From the NCBI GenBank assembly GCA_900557275.1, contig USRX01000009.1:1-60765 (forward strand): a stretch of 60,765 nt of DNA. The letters are read 5' to 3'. The first letter of the stretch is position 1. The number at the start of each line of letters is the position of its first letter. The translations under genes were made by a program, and so were the position numbers. Below, one piece after another: positions 46,404 to 54,752 of this stretch. The DNA is from an uncultured Roseburia sp. (GTDB lineage Bacteria; Bacillota_A; Clostridia; Lachnospirales; Lachnospiraceae). The notes under the pieces were generated by a model. That model searched no databases, was not told where the DNA came from, and saw nothing but the letters and a program-made list of their open reading frames with translations.

Positions 46404-46427
46404 TCCCAAGCTTTTCTCCCCTTTTTC
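46389..46427 (+). terminator. terminator of the macrodomain-sirtuin operon
   Basis: GGGGAGAAAAGC and GCTTTTCTCCCC pair perfectly over 12 bases, followed by TTTTTCTT. The 5' arm lies within the last sirtuin codons. Confidence 0.85.
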
Positions 46428-46440
46428 TTCTTATCTCGTG

Positions 46441-48291
46441 TTATCCCTGACGGATTTTTGATAAAACAGCGCTGAACAACGCCTCTGCACACTCCTCTTC
46501 GTTCCACATCTCTGTATCTAACAGAAGATCCGGATTTTTCGGAATCTCATAAGGAGAATCAATACCGGTAAAGGATTTGATTTCTCCACGCAATGCTTTT
46601 TCATACAGTTTCTTAGGATCACGCTGTTTGCAGGTATCTACATCTGCTTTTACATATACTTCGATAAAATCACTTCCAACCTGCGCTCTCGCTTTCTGTC
46701 TCGCTTCTTCAAACGGAGAAATCAACGTAACAAATGTAACCACGCCTGCATCTTTAAACAGCTTTGCCACTTCCGTCGTTCTGCGGATATTTTCATTTCG
46801 ATCTTCCGTTGAAAATCCAAGATCACGGTTCAGACCGCTTCTCAGTTTGTCGCCATCCAGTACATAAGATGGTATCCCCTGTGCAACAAGACGTCGTTCC
46901 ACTTCCTGGGCAATCGTTGTCTTACCGGAACCGGAAAGTCCTGTCATCCATACGACCAGACCACTGGTTCCCAGTAACCGTCTACGTTCTGTAGAAGTCA
47001 TTGCATCAAAGGACCATCGGATATTTCGTTCATCGTACTCCTCATCCTTTAACGCTTCAGTGATAATGCCGCCGCCTGCTATCTCATAATCATCCACAAT
47101 GACAAAACGACTGGTCGCATCAATACTGCCTGACCGGTCAAAAGCGATCGGACGCTCCAGTTTCAGAATACACTCTGCCACTTCATTTTTTTCCACATAC
47201 TGTCTGCTGATGCAGCTTAAATCAGAAGCATTGACTACGCGTTCTACTTTTTCCAGACGCATCTCTACTTTTGCTGTTCCACATTTTAAATGGTAGGTCT
47301 TGTCCAGTTTCAGATTTTCTTTTCCAAGCCAGAACAGATTGGTCCGCATACGGACGCCCACATGCGGAGCCTCTTCTCCCTGTAAGCAGGCTATCTCGCC
47401 ACGTTTTACAAAAATCTCTTCTGTCATAGTAAATCCGGCCGCATTTCCTGCTGAAAATGCTTCTGGCGTCGCTGCATTGAATACTTCCAGAGATTTTACT
47501 TTTGTTTTCTTTCCGGAAGGATAAAATACCAGCGCGTCTCCTGCATGGATTTTACCAGATTCTACCGTTCCCGCAATAATCCTTCTGCTGTCATTGCTTC
47601 CGGTAAATTTATATACCCCCTGTACCGGCATACGAAACGGCAGATGCTCCGGTTCCGGGACAGCCTGAAAAGCGTCCATCTGTTCTATCACGGTAGGCCC
47701 CTGATACCAGTCCATATGCTGTGAAGGGATTGCGATATTATCTCCCTTCATACCGCTGACCGGAATAAACATCTCCGGCTTGATATGGATCTTGCCTAGA
47801 AACTTCTCGTATTCCTCCCGGATATCTTCAAAAACGCTTCTGTCATATCCAACGAGATCCATCTTATTGACCAGCACACAGACCTGACGGATTCCGAGCA
47901 TCGATAAAAAGTATCCATGACGTCTCGTATTTTCTTCCACACCTCTGGACGCATCGATCACGAGGAGCGCTGCCTCTGCACGGGATGCTCCCGTTACCAT
48001 ATTTTTCAGAAACTCAATATGTCCCGGGGCATCGATGATAATGTACTGACGTTTCTCCGTCTGGAAAAAACATCTCGCCGTATCAATGGTAATGCCCTGC
48101 GCCTGCTCATTTTTTAACGCATCCAATAAAAAAGCATATTCAAACGGCTTGGAATTACGCCTGCAATTTTCCTGAATCGCCTCTAACTTGCCCTCCGGAA
48201 GTGCGCCTGCATCAGCAAGCATTCTTCCGATGACTGTACTTTTTCCGTGATCCACATGACCTACGGTTACTATATTTAATAATTCTTCCAT
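46441..48291 (-). CDS. cysNC: sulfate adenylyltransferase large subunit fused to APS kinase (CysN-CysC)
   Basis: 616 residues. The N-terminal 420 are an EF-Tu-like GTPase: [28 protein letters not shown] and VNKMDL. The C-terminal 190 are adenylylsulfate kinase with P-loop [15 protein letters not shown] and [15 protein letters not shown]. Together with CysD it converts sulfate and ATP to APS and then PAPS. GAGGAC precedes the ATG. It is the third gene after the sulfotransferase and cysD. Confidence 0.94.
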   Translation of the reverse strand: MEELLNIVTVGHVDHGKSTVIGRMLADAGALPEGKLEAIQENCRRNSKPFEYAFLLDALKNEQAQGITIDTARCFFQTEKRQYIIIDAPGHIEFLKNMVTGASRAEAALLVIDASRGVEENTRRHGYFLSMLGIRQVCVLVNKMDLVGYDRSVFEDIREEYEKFLGKIHIKPEMFIPVSGMKGDNIAIPSQHMDWYQGPTVIEQMDAFQAVPEPEHLPFRMPVQGVYKFTGSNDSRRIIAGTVESGKIHAGDALVFYPSGKKTKVKSLEVFNAATPEAFSAGNAAGFTMTEEIFVKRGEIACLQGEEAPHVGVRMRTNLFWLGKENLKLDKTYHLKCGTAKVEMRLEKVERVVNASDLSCISRQYVEKNEVAECILKLERPIAFDRSGSIDATSRFVIVDDYEIAGGGIITEALKDEEYDERNIRWSFDAMTSTERRRLLGTSGLVVWMTGLSGSGKTTIAQEVERRLVAQGIPSYVLDGDKLRSGLNRDLGFSTEDRNENIRRTTEVAKLFKDAGVVTFVTLISPFEEARQKARAQVGSDFIEVYVKADVDTCKQRDPKKLYEKALRGEIKSFTGIDSPYEIPKNPDLLLDTEMWNEEECAEALFSAVLSKIRQG

Positions 48292-48329
48292 TTACCTTGT
48301 CCTCTTTTTACCTTAGTAAATTTTAAACT

Positions 48330-49208
48330 CTACATATATCCGTTTCGGCGAAGTGTTTCTAAACCACCGTCTTCTTTATCCTGTTCCCGTCCGCTGCGCT
48401 CTGCAATATTGGAAAGTGCGCCAGTCTTTAATTCTTCAATGATCTCCTTTGGATTGCGCGATTCAGAACGAATTGGTTTTGTACACGGCGCACAGCCAAG
48501 AGAACGGTATCTTGTTCCATCCCCCTGATTATAATACAGAGATACCGTAGGTATATTTTCCCTCTCGATGTATTCCCAGATATTTAATTCTGTCCAGTCC
48601 AGAAGCGGATGGATCCTTACATGAGTTCCAGGAGCAAAATCCGTCTTAAACTGATTCCAGAATTCCGGCGGCTGATCGTCCAGATCCCAATCGTTATACT
48701 GATCTCTTGGAGAAAAATATCGCTCTTTGGAACGGGAACCTTCCTCATCCGAACGTGCGCCAACGATAACGCCTGTGTAAGCTGCCGTATTCGTATCCGG
48801 CTCATACTTTCCGGTCTGCAGATTCAGACGGTATCTCGGCCAAGTACCATTTAATGTATGGGTCAAAGCTTCTGTTTTCAATCGTTTGCAACACTCCATG
48901 TGAGATACTTTTCCATTTGGAAATGTTTCCCCTGCCTCCAGCGCTTCTTTATTTTCGCCATAGATCATATACAGATTGTATTCCTTTGCGAGACGATCTC
49001 TGTATTCGATCATCTCCGGAATCTTATAATGGGTATCTACATGTACCAGCGGAAACGGCACATGTCCGTAAAAAGCTTTTCTTGCCAGCCAGAGCAGCAC
49101 TGTACTGTCTTTTCCAATAGACCAAAGCATACAGAGATTTCCAAATGCAGCGTATGCCTCCCGTAATATATGTACGCTTTTTGCCTCCAGTTTATCTAAA
49201 TGATCCAT
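48330..49208 (-). CDS. cysD: sulfate adenylyltransferase small subunit CysD
   Basis: 292 residues. PP-loop ATP pyrophosphatase motif [17 protein letters not shown], then [11 protein letters not shown] and YLGCAPCT-like [12 protein letters not shown] near the C-terminus. It is the catalytic subunit that forms APS. It starts directly after the sulfotransferase stop codon with AAGGAGG upstream, so the two genes are in one operon. Confidence 0.95.
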   Translation of the reverse strand: MDHLDKLEAKSVHILREAYAAFGNLCMLWSIGKDSTVLLWLARKAFYGHVPFPLVHVDTHYKIPEMIEYRDRLAKEYNLYMIYGENKEALEAGETFPNGKVSHMECCKRLKTEALTHTLNGTWPRYRLNLQTGKYEPDTNTAAYTGVIVGARSDEEGSRSKERYFSPRDQYNDWDLDDQPPEFWNQFKTDFAPGTHVRIHPLLDWTELNIWEYIERENIPTVSLYYNQGDGTRYRSLGCAPCTKPIRSESRNPKEIIEELKTGALSNIAERSGREQDKEDGGLETLRRNGYM

Positions 49209-50360
49209 TTATTTTTCCTCCTTCGCAGCATTGGCAGCTGCTTCCTCATCTGTGATCATCTCATATCCGTAATGTTCAAAATAAAATCCCAGTCGGTCAT
49301 TGATCTTCACTCTCAGATCATCACGCAGATGAAATGTATTTTTTTTATAATCTTTCTGACTGTCCAGATATTTCTGGAAATAAGGAACAGCCTCTTCGTA
49401 ACCGCCGATTCCGAGATGTTCATAGATCATCTTCACATATGCAAGCGGCTCTTTGCAGAAATCCTCATAACAGATATCAATATAATCTGACTCCGGCATT
49501 GCATACAGTTCCTGAAATGTCTTTCGATAGATCCGTTCAAACAGATCAATACAGGTGTCTTCAATAAATTCATCCGAAGGTTTTTCATTCAGACAAAACA
49601 GAGACATTTCTTTCTTAAACATATTGATGGTAGACATAACTACCTTATAAGGATTGCGGTAAATATTGATAAATTTAGAACCCGGATAACAGTGTTTCAG
49701 CATTCCGATCCTGCAAGTATTCTCCGGACTTTTCAAAAGAAGCTGTTTTCCTTTCTGAATCCAAGTTACTTTTTTCAGAATATAATCATAGGCTTTCTTC
49801 CATTCCCGCTGTTTTTTCTCCGGCTGTTCGTCGATAAATGCGGTTTCAATATATTTCACACCATTTCCGCCATCGGGAAATACCAGCATGTGAGCAATCG
49901 CCTGTGTAGAGATCGTCGCCTGGGCAAATACTTCTTCCATCGGAAGATCTAATGTATATTCCAGATTATCCATAGGACGGGCACCCTGAAGCAGATTCTT
50001 CTGTACAGCAGCCAGTACATGTTTCATCAGAATGCAATTGTTAAATGTAACGGTTCTTACCGGATCAAACCATCCAAACTGCGGATCTCTCGTCAGAAGG
50101 TTCTGCATATATGTCGTTCCTGTTCTCCAGTGTCCCACGATATAAACCGGATCTTTTTTCAGTTTTGTTCGTTTGATGGGAATATAAAAGATCAGCCATT
50201 CCAAAAATGCCGGAATTCCAAGCACAAAAGATACAACTGACATAAAGCGAACCTGTTTTTTATTTTCCGGTGTAATCGGATTCTCATGGATCAACCGCAT
50301 CCAGTTATCAAACCGACATCCCATCAGGTTATGGGAAATATTAAGTTTCTTCTTTTCCAT
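49209..50360 (-). CDS. PAPS-dependent sulfotransferase with N-terminal membrane segment
   Basis: 383 residues. One hydrophobic segment at about 39-60 (VVSFVLGIPAFLEWLIFYI) may hold it at the membrane. The 5'-phosphosulfate loop is YIVGHWRTGTTYMQNLL (about 73-89), and the 3'-phosphate motif is FINIYRNPYKVVMSTI. It therefore transfers sulfate from PAPS to an acceptor. It is the first gene of an operon that also makes PAPS, the same logic as sulfotransferase/cysDNC clusters that sulfonate steroids in gut Bacteroides. The acceptor is unknown: a sterol, a lipid or a glycan are all possible. Confidence 0.88.
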   Translation of the reverse strand: MEKKKLNISHNLMGCRFDNWMRLIHENPITPENKKQVRFMSVVSFVLGIPAFLEWLIFYIPIKRTKLKKDPVYIVGHWRTGTTYMQNLLTRDPQFGWFDPVRTVTFNNCILMKHVLAAVQKNLLQGARPMDNLEYTLDLPMEEVFAQATISTQAIAHMLVFPDGGNGVKYIETAFIDEQPEKKQREWKKAYDYILKKVTWIQKGKQLLLKSPENTCRIGMLKHCYPGSKFINIYRNPYKVVMSTINMFKKEMSLFCLNEKPSDEFIEDTCIDLFERIYRKTFQELYAMPESDYIDICYEDFCKEPLAYVKMIYEHLGIGGYEEAVPYFQKYLDSQKDYKKNTFHLRDDLRVKINDRLGFYFEHYGYEMITDEEAAANAAKEEK

Positions 50361-50656
50361 TTCTCGCCACTCTCCAGTTCATAATTCTAAGCTTATGTTA
50401 TTTCAGGTAAAATAAAATGCTCCATATCTGTAATTCATCTGATATTTATGACATCCAAAAATCTTAAGAATTTTATAAGATTTATATGAACTATATATGA
50501 ACTGGATTTTTCTCCGAAACAATGAATTTTATAAATTGAATTTTTTCCAGATACAATCGTTTCCGGAGATTAGCGTTTATGAAAAACACATTTTTTCTGA
50601 ATCAGTATTTTTAAATCAGCACTTTTCTCAATCTTAACTTTCTAATTCAACAAAAA
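50361..50656. other. AT-rich leader of the sulfotransferase operon
   Basis: No gene. On the minus strand TTCATA occurs twice with 11-base spacing (50501-50496 and 50490-50485), the geometry of tandem OmpR/PhoB-type regulator sites. A TTGTTT box lies near 50524. Confidence 0.4.
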
Positions 50657-50715
50657 AGAACAGTTCCGGGAAATATGTATCCTCTATCTGACACATACTC
50701 TGCCAAAACTGTTCT
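50657..50715 (-). terminator. terminator of the metal transporter operon
   Basis: AGAACAGTT and AACTGTTCT pair around a 41-base loop; six T follow on the minus strand. It lies 22 bases after the permease stop. Confidence 0.65.
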
Positions 50716-50736
50716 GTCATATGATTCTATATGTTC

Positions 50737-51549
50737 TTAACGATTGCGTCCATAAAAATAGGTTGCAAAAAAGATTACAGATGCGATGATTACGATCATC
50801 GGTCCGGTGGCTACATTAGTAAAATAAGAGATCATCAGACCAAGCACGCCGGAAAACATGGAAAATATTACGGCAAACAAATGATATTCCCGTACATTTC
50901 CGGATATATTTCTGGAAGAAGCTGCCGGCAGGATCAATAATGCATTGATGATCAGGATACCGACCCACTTAATAGAAAGCATGACTACCAGTGCAATAAA
51001 AATTGAAAACAGATTTTCCATTAAGGATACTCTGATATGTCTGCTCTTTGCCAACGTCCGATGCAGGCTGACTGCCTGCAACTGATTATAACATAAAATC
51101 CAAAATACCAGTGTTGCGATAAAGATCAAAACAAGGTACAGAATCTCTTTTTTCGTAATACTCAAAATATCTCCAACAAGAAGACTGGAATATTTACTGA
51201 AATTACCGCCTTTGGATAAAATCGCCAGACCAATCGCCATACTACAGGAAGAAAATACTGAAATGATCGTATCTGTAGCACCTTTGATACTGCTGCTGAT
51301 CTTATTTAACAGCAAAGCAAATATAATAGCAAATATGATCATAGAAATATTCGTATCTTTGATCCCGCAGAGCACACCAATGGCCATTCCCGTCAACGCT
51401 GAATGCCCCAATGCATCGGAAAAAAATGCCATCTTATTATTTACAATCATGGTACCAAGAATACCAAACAACGGCGTAATGATCAAAACTGCGATCAGCG
51501 CCTGCTTCATAAAATCATATTCTAACCAGGAGGAGAAAATCTCTAACAA
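50737..51549 (-). CDS. metal (zinc/manganese) ABC transporter permease
   Basis: 270 residues with about seven membrane segments, ABC-3 family. Typical blocks are FFSDALGHSALTGMAIG and ALLILPAASSRNIS. I place the start at the TTG at 51549, because AAAGGAGG ends 8 bases before it and it follows the ATPase stop by one base; a farther ATG at 51597 would overlap the ATPase by 47 bases. It is the third gene of the solute-binding, ATPase, permease set. Confidence 0.88.
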   Translation of the reverse strand: MLEIFSSWLEYDFMKQALIAVLIITPLFGILGTMIVNNKMAFFSDALGHSALTGMAIGVLCGIKDTNISMIIFAIIFALLLNKISSSIKGATDTIISVFSSCSMAIGLAILSKGGNFSKYSSLLVGDILSITKKEILYLVLIFIATLVFWILCYNQLQAVSLHRTLAKSRHIRVSLMENLFSIFIALVVMLSIKWVGILIINALLILPAASSRNISGNVREYHLFAVIFSMFSGVLGLMISYFTNVATGPMIVIIASVIFFATYFYGRNR

Positions 51550-51550
51550 C

Positions 51551-52465
51551 TTATTTTCCTCCTTTCCGTTCAGAATCTGAAACCTGATCGTTCTCATTTA
51601 ATCGTTCTTTTTTATCCAATATTGCCTTCTTTCCAAAAATCGGATGCGGTTCTTTTTCAGACTGTCCTTTTTCCTGAACGGTCTGTTCTTTTATAATCTG
51701 TGACTGTGTTGTTCTCTGTTCTGCGATATCAAAGGTTCCAAATACTTTTTTAAAGACATCACTCTCATATACCTGCCTTACAGTTCCCTGTTTTGCTACT
51801 GTGCCGCCATCCAGCAACACAACCTGATCTGCATATTTCGCCACATAATCCAGATCGTGGGAAATCAGAATAATCGCCAGATCATAGTGCTTTTTCAGAT
51901 TATCCACGGTTTCGTAAAACAGATCCATACCATTCTGATCGATTCCGGATACCGGTTCATCCAGCAGCAACAGGTTTGGTTCATCCATAACCGCCATGGA
52001 CAACAATACACGCTGCAGCTCTCCACCGGAAAGATTGCATACCTGTCGATCGATCAGATCTTCGGCTTTAAAAATCCTCAGATTTTCCAGAACTTTTTCT
52101 TCTACACTCTTTCTCTTTTTCAGAAAAATCGGAAATTTTGTCTGAAATGCTGCCAGCATATCAAACACGCTGACCGGCGTTTTTTTATCCAGTTCCAGCT
52201 TCTGCGGAACATATCCGATCTTCATCTTCTGGAGATTTCCATTTTCATGGTCTTTCAGGTCTATCGTTCCTGTATGGGGAATATCTCCAAGGATTGCCCG
52301 GATCAGCGTGGATTTTCCCGCACCATTCTTTCCGATCAATGCAACCAGATTTCCACAGTGAACATGGAGGTTTACGTCATGCAAAATGACCTGTTCGCCG
52401 ATGTTCACACCAATGTTATTGATTTTGATGCAATGCAATCCACAGGGATTGATCAGCTTTCTCAT
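51551..52465 (-). CDS. metal ABC transporter ATP-binding protein
   Basis: 304 residues. Walker A LIGKNGAGKSTLIRAIL, signature NLSGGELQRVLLSMA, Walker B LLLLDEPVSGID and switch ILISHDL are all present. The C-terminal 50 residues are charged and go beyond the usual 250-residue ZnuC/AdcC length. It lies between the binding-protein and permease genes on the same strand. Confidence 0.92.
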   Translation of the reverse strand: MRKLINPCGLHCIKINNIGVNIGEQVILHDVNLHVHCGNLVALIGKNGAGKSTLIRAILGDIPHTGTIDLKDHENGNLQKMKIGYVPQKLELDKKTPVSVFDMLAAFQTKFPIFLKKRKSVEEKVLENLRIFKAEDLIDRQVCNLSGGELQRVLLSMAVMDEPNLLLLDEPVSGIDQNGMDLFYETVDNLKKHYDLAIILISHDLDYVAKYADQVVLLDGGTVAKQGTVRQVYESDVFKKVFGTFDIAEQRTTQSQIIKEQTVQEKGQSEKEPHPIFGKKAILDKKERLNENDQVSDSERKGGK

Positions 52466-52535
52466 TCATTCGTCCTTTCTATGTCAGCTTTCCTTGCTTT
52501 TAAACATTCTTGATAAAAAAATCTCTATTCTATAC

Positions 52536-53444
52536 CTAAGAAAACGCTTTTTTTAATAGCTCCAGGTTATTCTCCATTGCTTTCAGATAACCATCTGCTT
52601 CATAGTTTCCCCGTGTAAGCGGATCCAGATAAACGATATTCACATCCGTTTCTGCCTGAATCGCATCCCCCATACTCTTGCCATATAACTCTTCTGCAAG
52701 GATGATTTTTACTCCATCTTTACGCACAAGACTGACCATAGACGCAACTTCTCCTGCACTGATCTGGCGCTCTTCGTCCAGATCCATTTCTCCTACAACA
52801 TCCATTCCAAGCTCTTCTGCAAGATACGCATACGCTTCATGGAAGGTAATAACCTGTGTGCCTTCCGTCTCTGCTCTCAGTTCCGCAGCTTCTGCTTCCA
52901 GATGTTCAATCTCATGGATATAAGAATGGGCATTCTGTCCCAGTTCTGTACTAAGAGAAGCTGTAACAGGATTCTTTTCCACAAAATCCTTCAAACCTTC
53001 TTCAATGTTTTCCACCTGAAGTTTATAATCCGACAGACTCATCCACGCATGTGGATTGTCATCCACAAGATCAATTCCGTCTGTTGCCTGAATAATCGTA
53101 AGATCCGGATATGCTTCTGCCACATCAGAAAGAAAAGATTCGATTCCACCGCCATTTACGATAAAGACATCTGCCGTAGAAAGCAATTTCATATCTTCCG
53201 GAGTCAGCTGATAATCATGCAGGCATCCTGTCTGCGGTTCACTAAGATTCTCCAGCTCTATCTGGTCGCTGTCTCCGATCACATTCATTGCAGCCACATA
53301 CATTGGATAGAAGGAAGTCACAACAGTAATCTTATCCTCCTCCGTTTTGATTTGCTGATGTCTCACTGAAAGAGTCGTAAGTCCTAATCCAGCTGCTGCA
53401 ATGCATAAAAGCATAACCAATACAAATAAATATTTATTCTTCAT
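52536..53444 (-). CDS. metal-binding protein of a zinc/manganese ABC transporter (ZnuA/AdcA type)
   Basis: 302 residues from the ATG at 53444, which overlaps the engB end by 11 bases. An N-terminal signal anchor lacks a clear lipobox. Cluster A-I family marks include SFYPMYVAAMNVIGD, TGCLHDYQLTPEDM, NPHAWM and VITFHEAYAYLAEE; these histidines and a late acidic residue would bind the metal. There is no long His-rich loop. Zinc is more likely than manganese, but the sequence does not decide it. Confidence 0.9.
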   Translation of the reverse strand: MKNKYLFVLVMLLCIAAAGLGLTTLSVRHQQIKTEEDKITVVTSFYPMYVAAMNVIGDSDQIELENLSEPQTGCLHDYQLTPEDMKLLSTADVFIVNGGGIESFLSDVAEAYPDLTIIQATDGIDLVDDNPHAWMSLSDYKLQVENIEEGLKDFVEKNPVTASLSTELGQNAHSYIHEIEHLEAEAAELRAETEGTQVITFHEAYAYLAEELGMDVVGEMDLDEERQISAGEVASMVSLVRKDGVKIILAEELYGKSMGDAIQAETDVNIVYLDPLTRGNYEADGYLKAMENNLELLKKAFS

Positions 53445-54027
53445 ATCCAATAATCTGATCCATCAGATCCCAGATTTCCTCCCTGCCCTGTTTTGTTACC
53501 GCTGAAAACGGAATAATGATCGTATCCGGCTCCACATCCAGACCAACTTTTACCGCCTTGATCTGTTTCTGAAGCTGACTGCGTTTGATCTTGTCCATTT
53601 TCGTGGCAACAATGATAGGATGAAATCCCTGATACACCATCCATTCATACATCATCTTATCATTCGCTGACGGATCATGTCGAATATCAATCAGAAGGAA
53701 TACGGCACGGAGCTGTTTGGAATTGTTCAGATAATTTTCAATCATCTTTCCCCATTTTTCCTTTTCCTTCTGAGATACTTTCGCATATCCATATCCTGGA
53801 AGATCTGTCAGATACATTGCATCATTAATATTATAGAAATTAATGGTCTGCGTCTTGCCCGGCTGGGAAGAAATCCTTGCCAGGGATTTCCGGTTCATCA
53901 ATGAATTAATCAAAGAGGACTTTCCAACATTGGATTTTCCGGCAAAAGCAATTTCCGGTTTATCATTATCTGGCAGTTTACTGGTGTAACCGCATACGGT
54001 CTCCAGTTCAACTTTTTTTATAACCAT
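53434..54027 (-). CDS. engB: ribosome-biogenesis GTPase EngB/YsxC
   Basis: 197 residues from the ATG at 54027 (AAAGGAAG upstream), the family length. GTPase boxes are FAGKSNVGKSSLINSL (G1), TQTINFY (G2), DLPGYGYAKV (G3), ATKMDK (G4) and SAVTKQG (G5). It helps assemble the large ribosomal subunit. Its end overlaps the start of the metal-binding protein gene, so ribosome assembly and metal uptake genes are cotranscribed here. Confidence 0.95.
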   Translation of the reverse strand: MVIKKVELETVCGYTSKLPDNDKPEIAFAGKSNVGKSSLINSLMNRKSLARISSQPGKTQTINFYNINDAMYLTDLPGYGYAKVSQKEKEKWGKMIENYLNNSKQLRAVFLLIDIRHDPSANDKMMYEWMVYQGFHPIIVATKMDKIKRSQLQKQIKAVKVGLDVEPDTIIIPFSAVTKQGREEIWDLMDQIIGYEE

Positions 54028-54223
54028 AGTAAATACGCTTCCTTTCAAAAATGCTACAACACTAGTTTCAAAAAACGGTATTCCTATTTTACTATGGTTC
54101 CTGCCAGATATCAACATTTTTCAACAGATTCCATATTTTACACAATTGGTTCGTTACAGTGACATCCTCCCCACCTCTCAGATCTTCTTGCTGGAAGAGG
54201 ATAAAAATACATATTCTGAATAA

Positions 54224-54733
54224 TCATCGGAAAATATCTTTTACTGATTTAACTATGTACCCGATTCCGGGTATGGAACCTATCGTTTTTCCATGGAAAT
54301 TTTCTTTTGTAGTGGTAATGCCATCCGATACTTCATTTGCATCTCCCTTTGTCTCCATTCCCTGTGCGGTAATCGTTATCACACGATGTGTTACCAGCGC
54401 TCCATTTCCCGCCTCATAAGCAATGATATCTCCCACATGGATATCGTCATACTCTACTTTTGTATTTACCATACAAATGCTTCCTACATGAAGTGCAGGC
54501 TCCATGGAACCTGATAACACAATATAGGGGCGGAATCCAAGTAACATCAGCACTGCTGCCATTGCCGCCAGACAAATAACACCTATACTAATCATATTAT
54601 AAATAAAGTGGCCTGTTTCTTCATGTATTTTAGATTCTGCTTTTACACCTTGTTCACATTTCATCGGTATATATTTTCCTGCTTTTATACCTTGTTCACA
54701 TTTCATTGATGCACATTTTCCTGTTTTTCTCAT
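54224..54733 (-). CDS. SipW-type signal peptidase I
   Basis: 169 residues. ER/archaeal-type signal peptidase: the catalytic serine is in VLSGSMEPAL (about residue 76), and the base is a histidine in LVTHRVI (about 116) instead of lysine. One membrane segment lies before the serine. The first 35 residues contain a near-duplicate (MKCEQGIKAGKYIP and MKCEQGVKA), an unusual cytoplasmic repeat. It is the last gene of the fibre operon and probably cleaves the TasA-like precursors encoded upstream. Confidence 0.9.
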   Translation of the reverse strand: MRKTGKCASMKCEQGIKAGKYIPMKCEQGVKAESKIHEETGHFIYNMISIGVICLAAMAAVLMLLGFRPYIVLSGSMEPALHVGSICMVNTKVEYDDIHVGDIIAYEAGNGALVTHRVITITAQGMETKGDANEVSDGITTTKENFHGKTIGSIPGIGYIVKSVKDIFR

Positions 54734-54752
54734 CTACATCAGCCCCCAAAAT

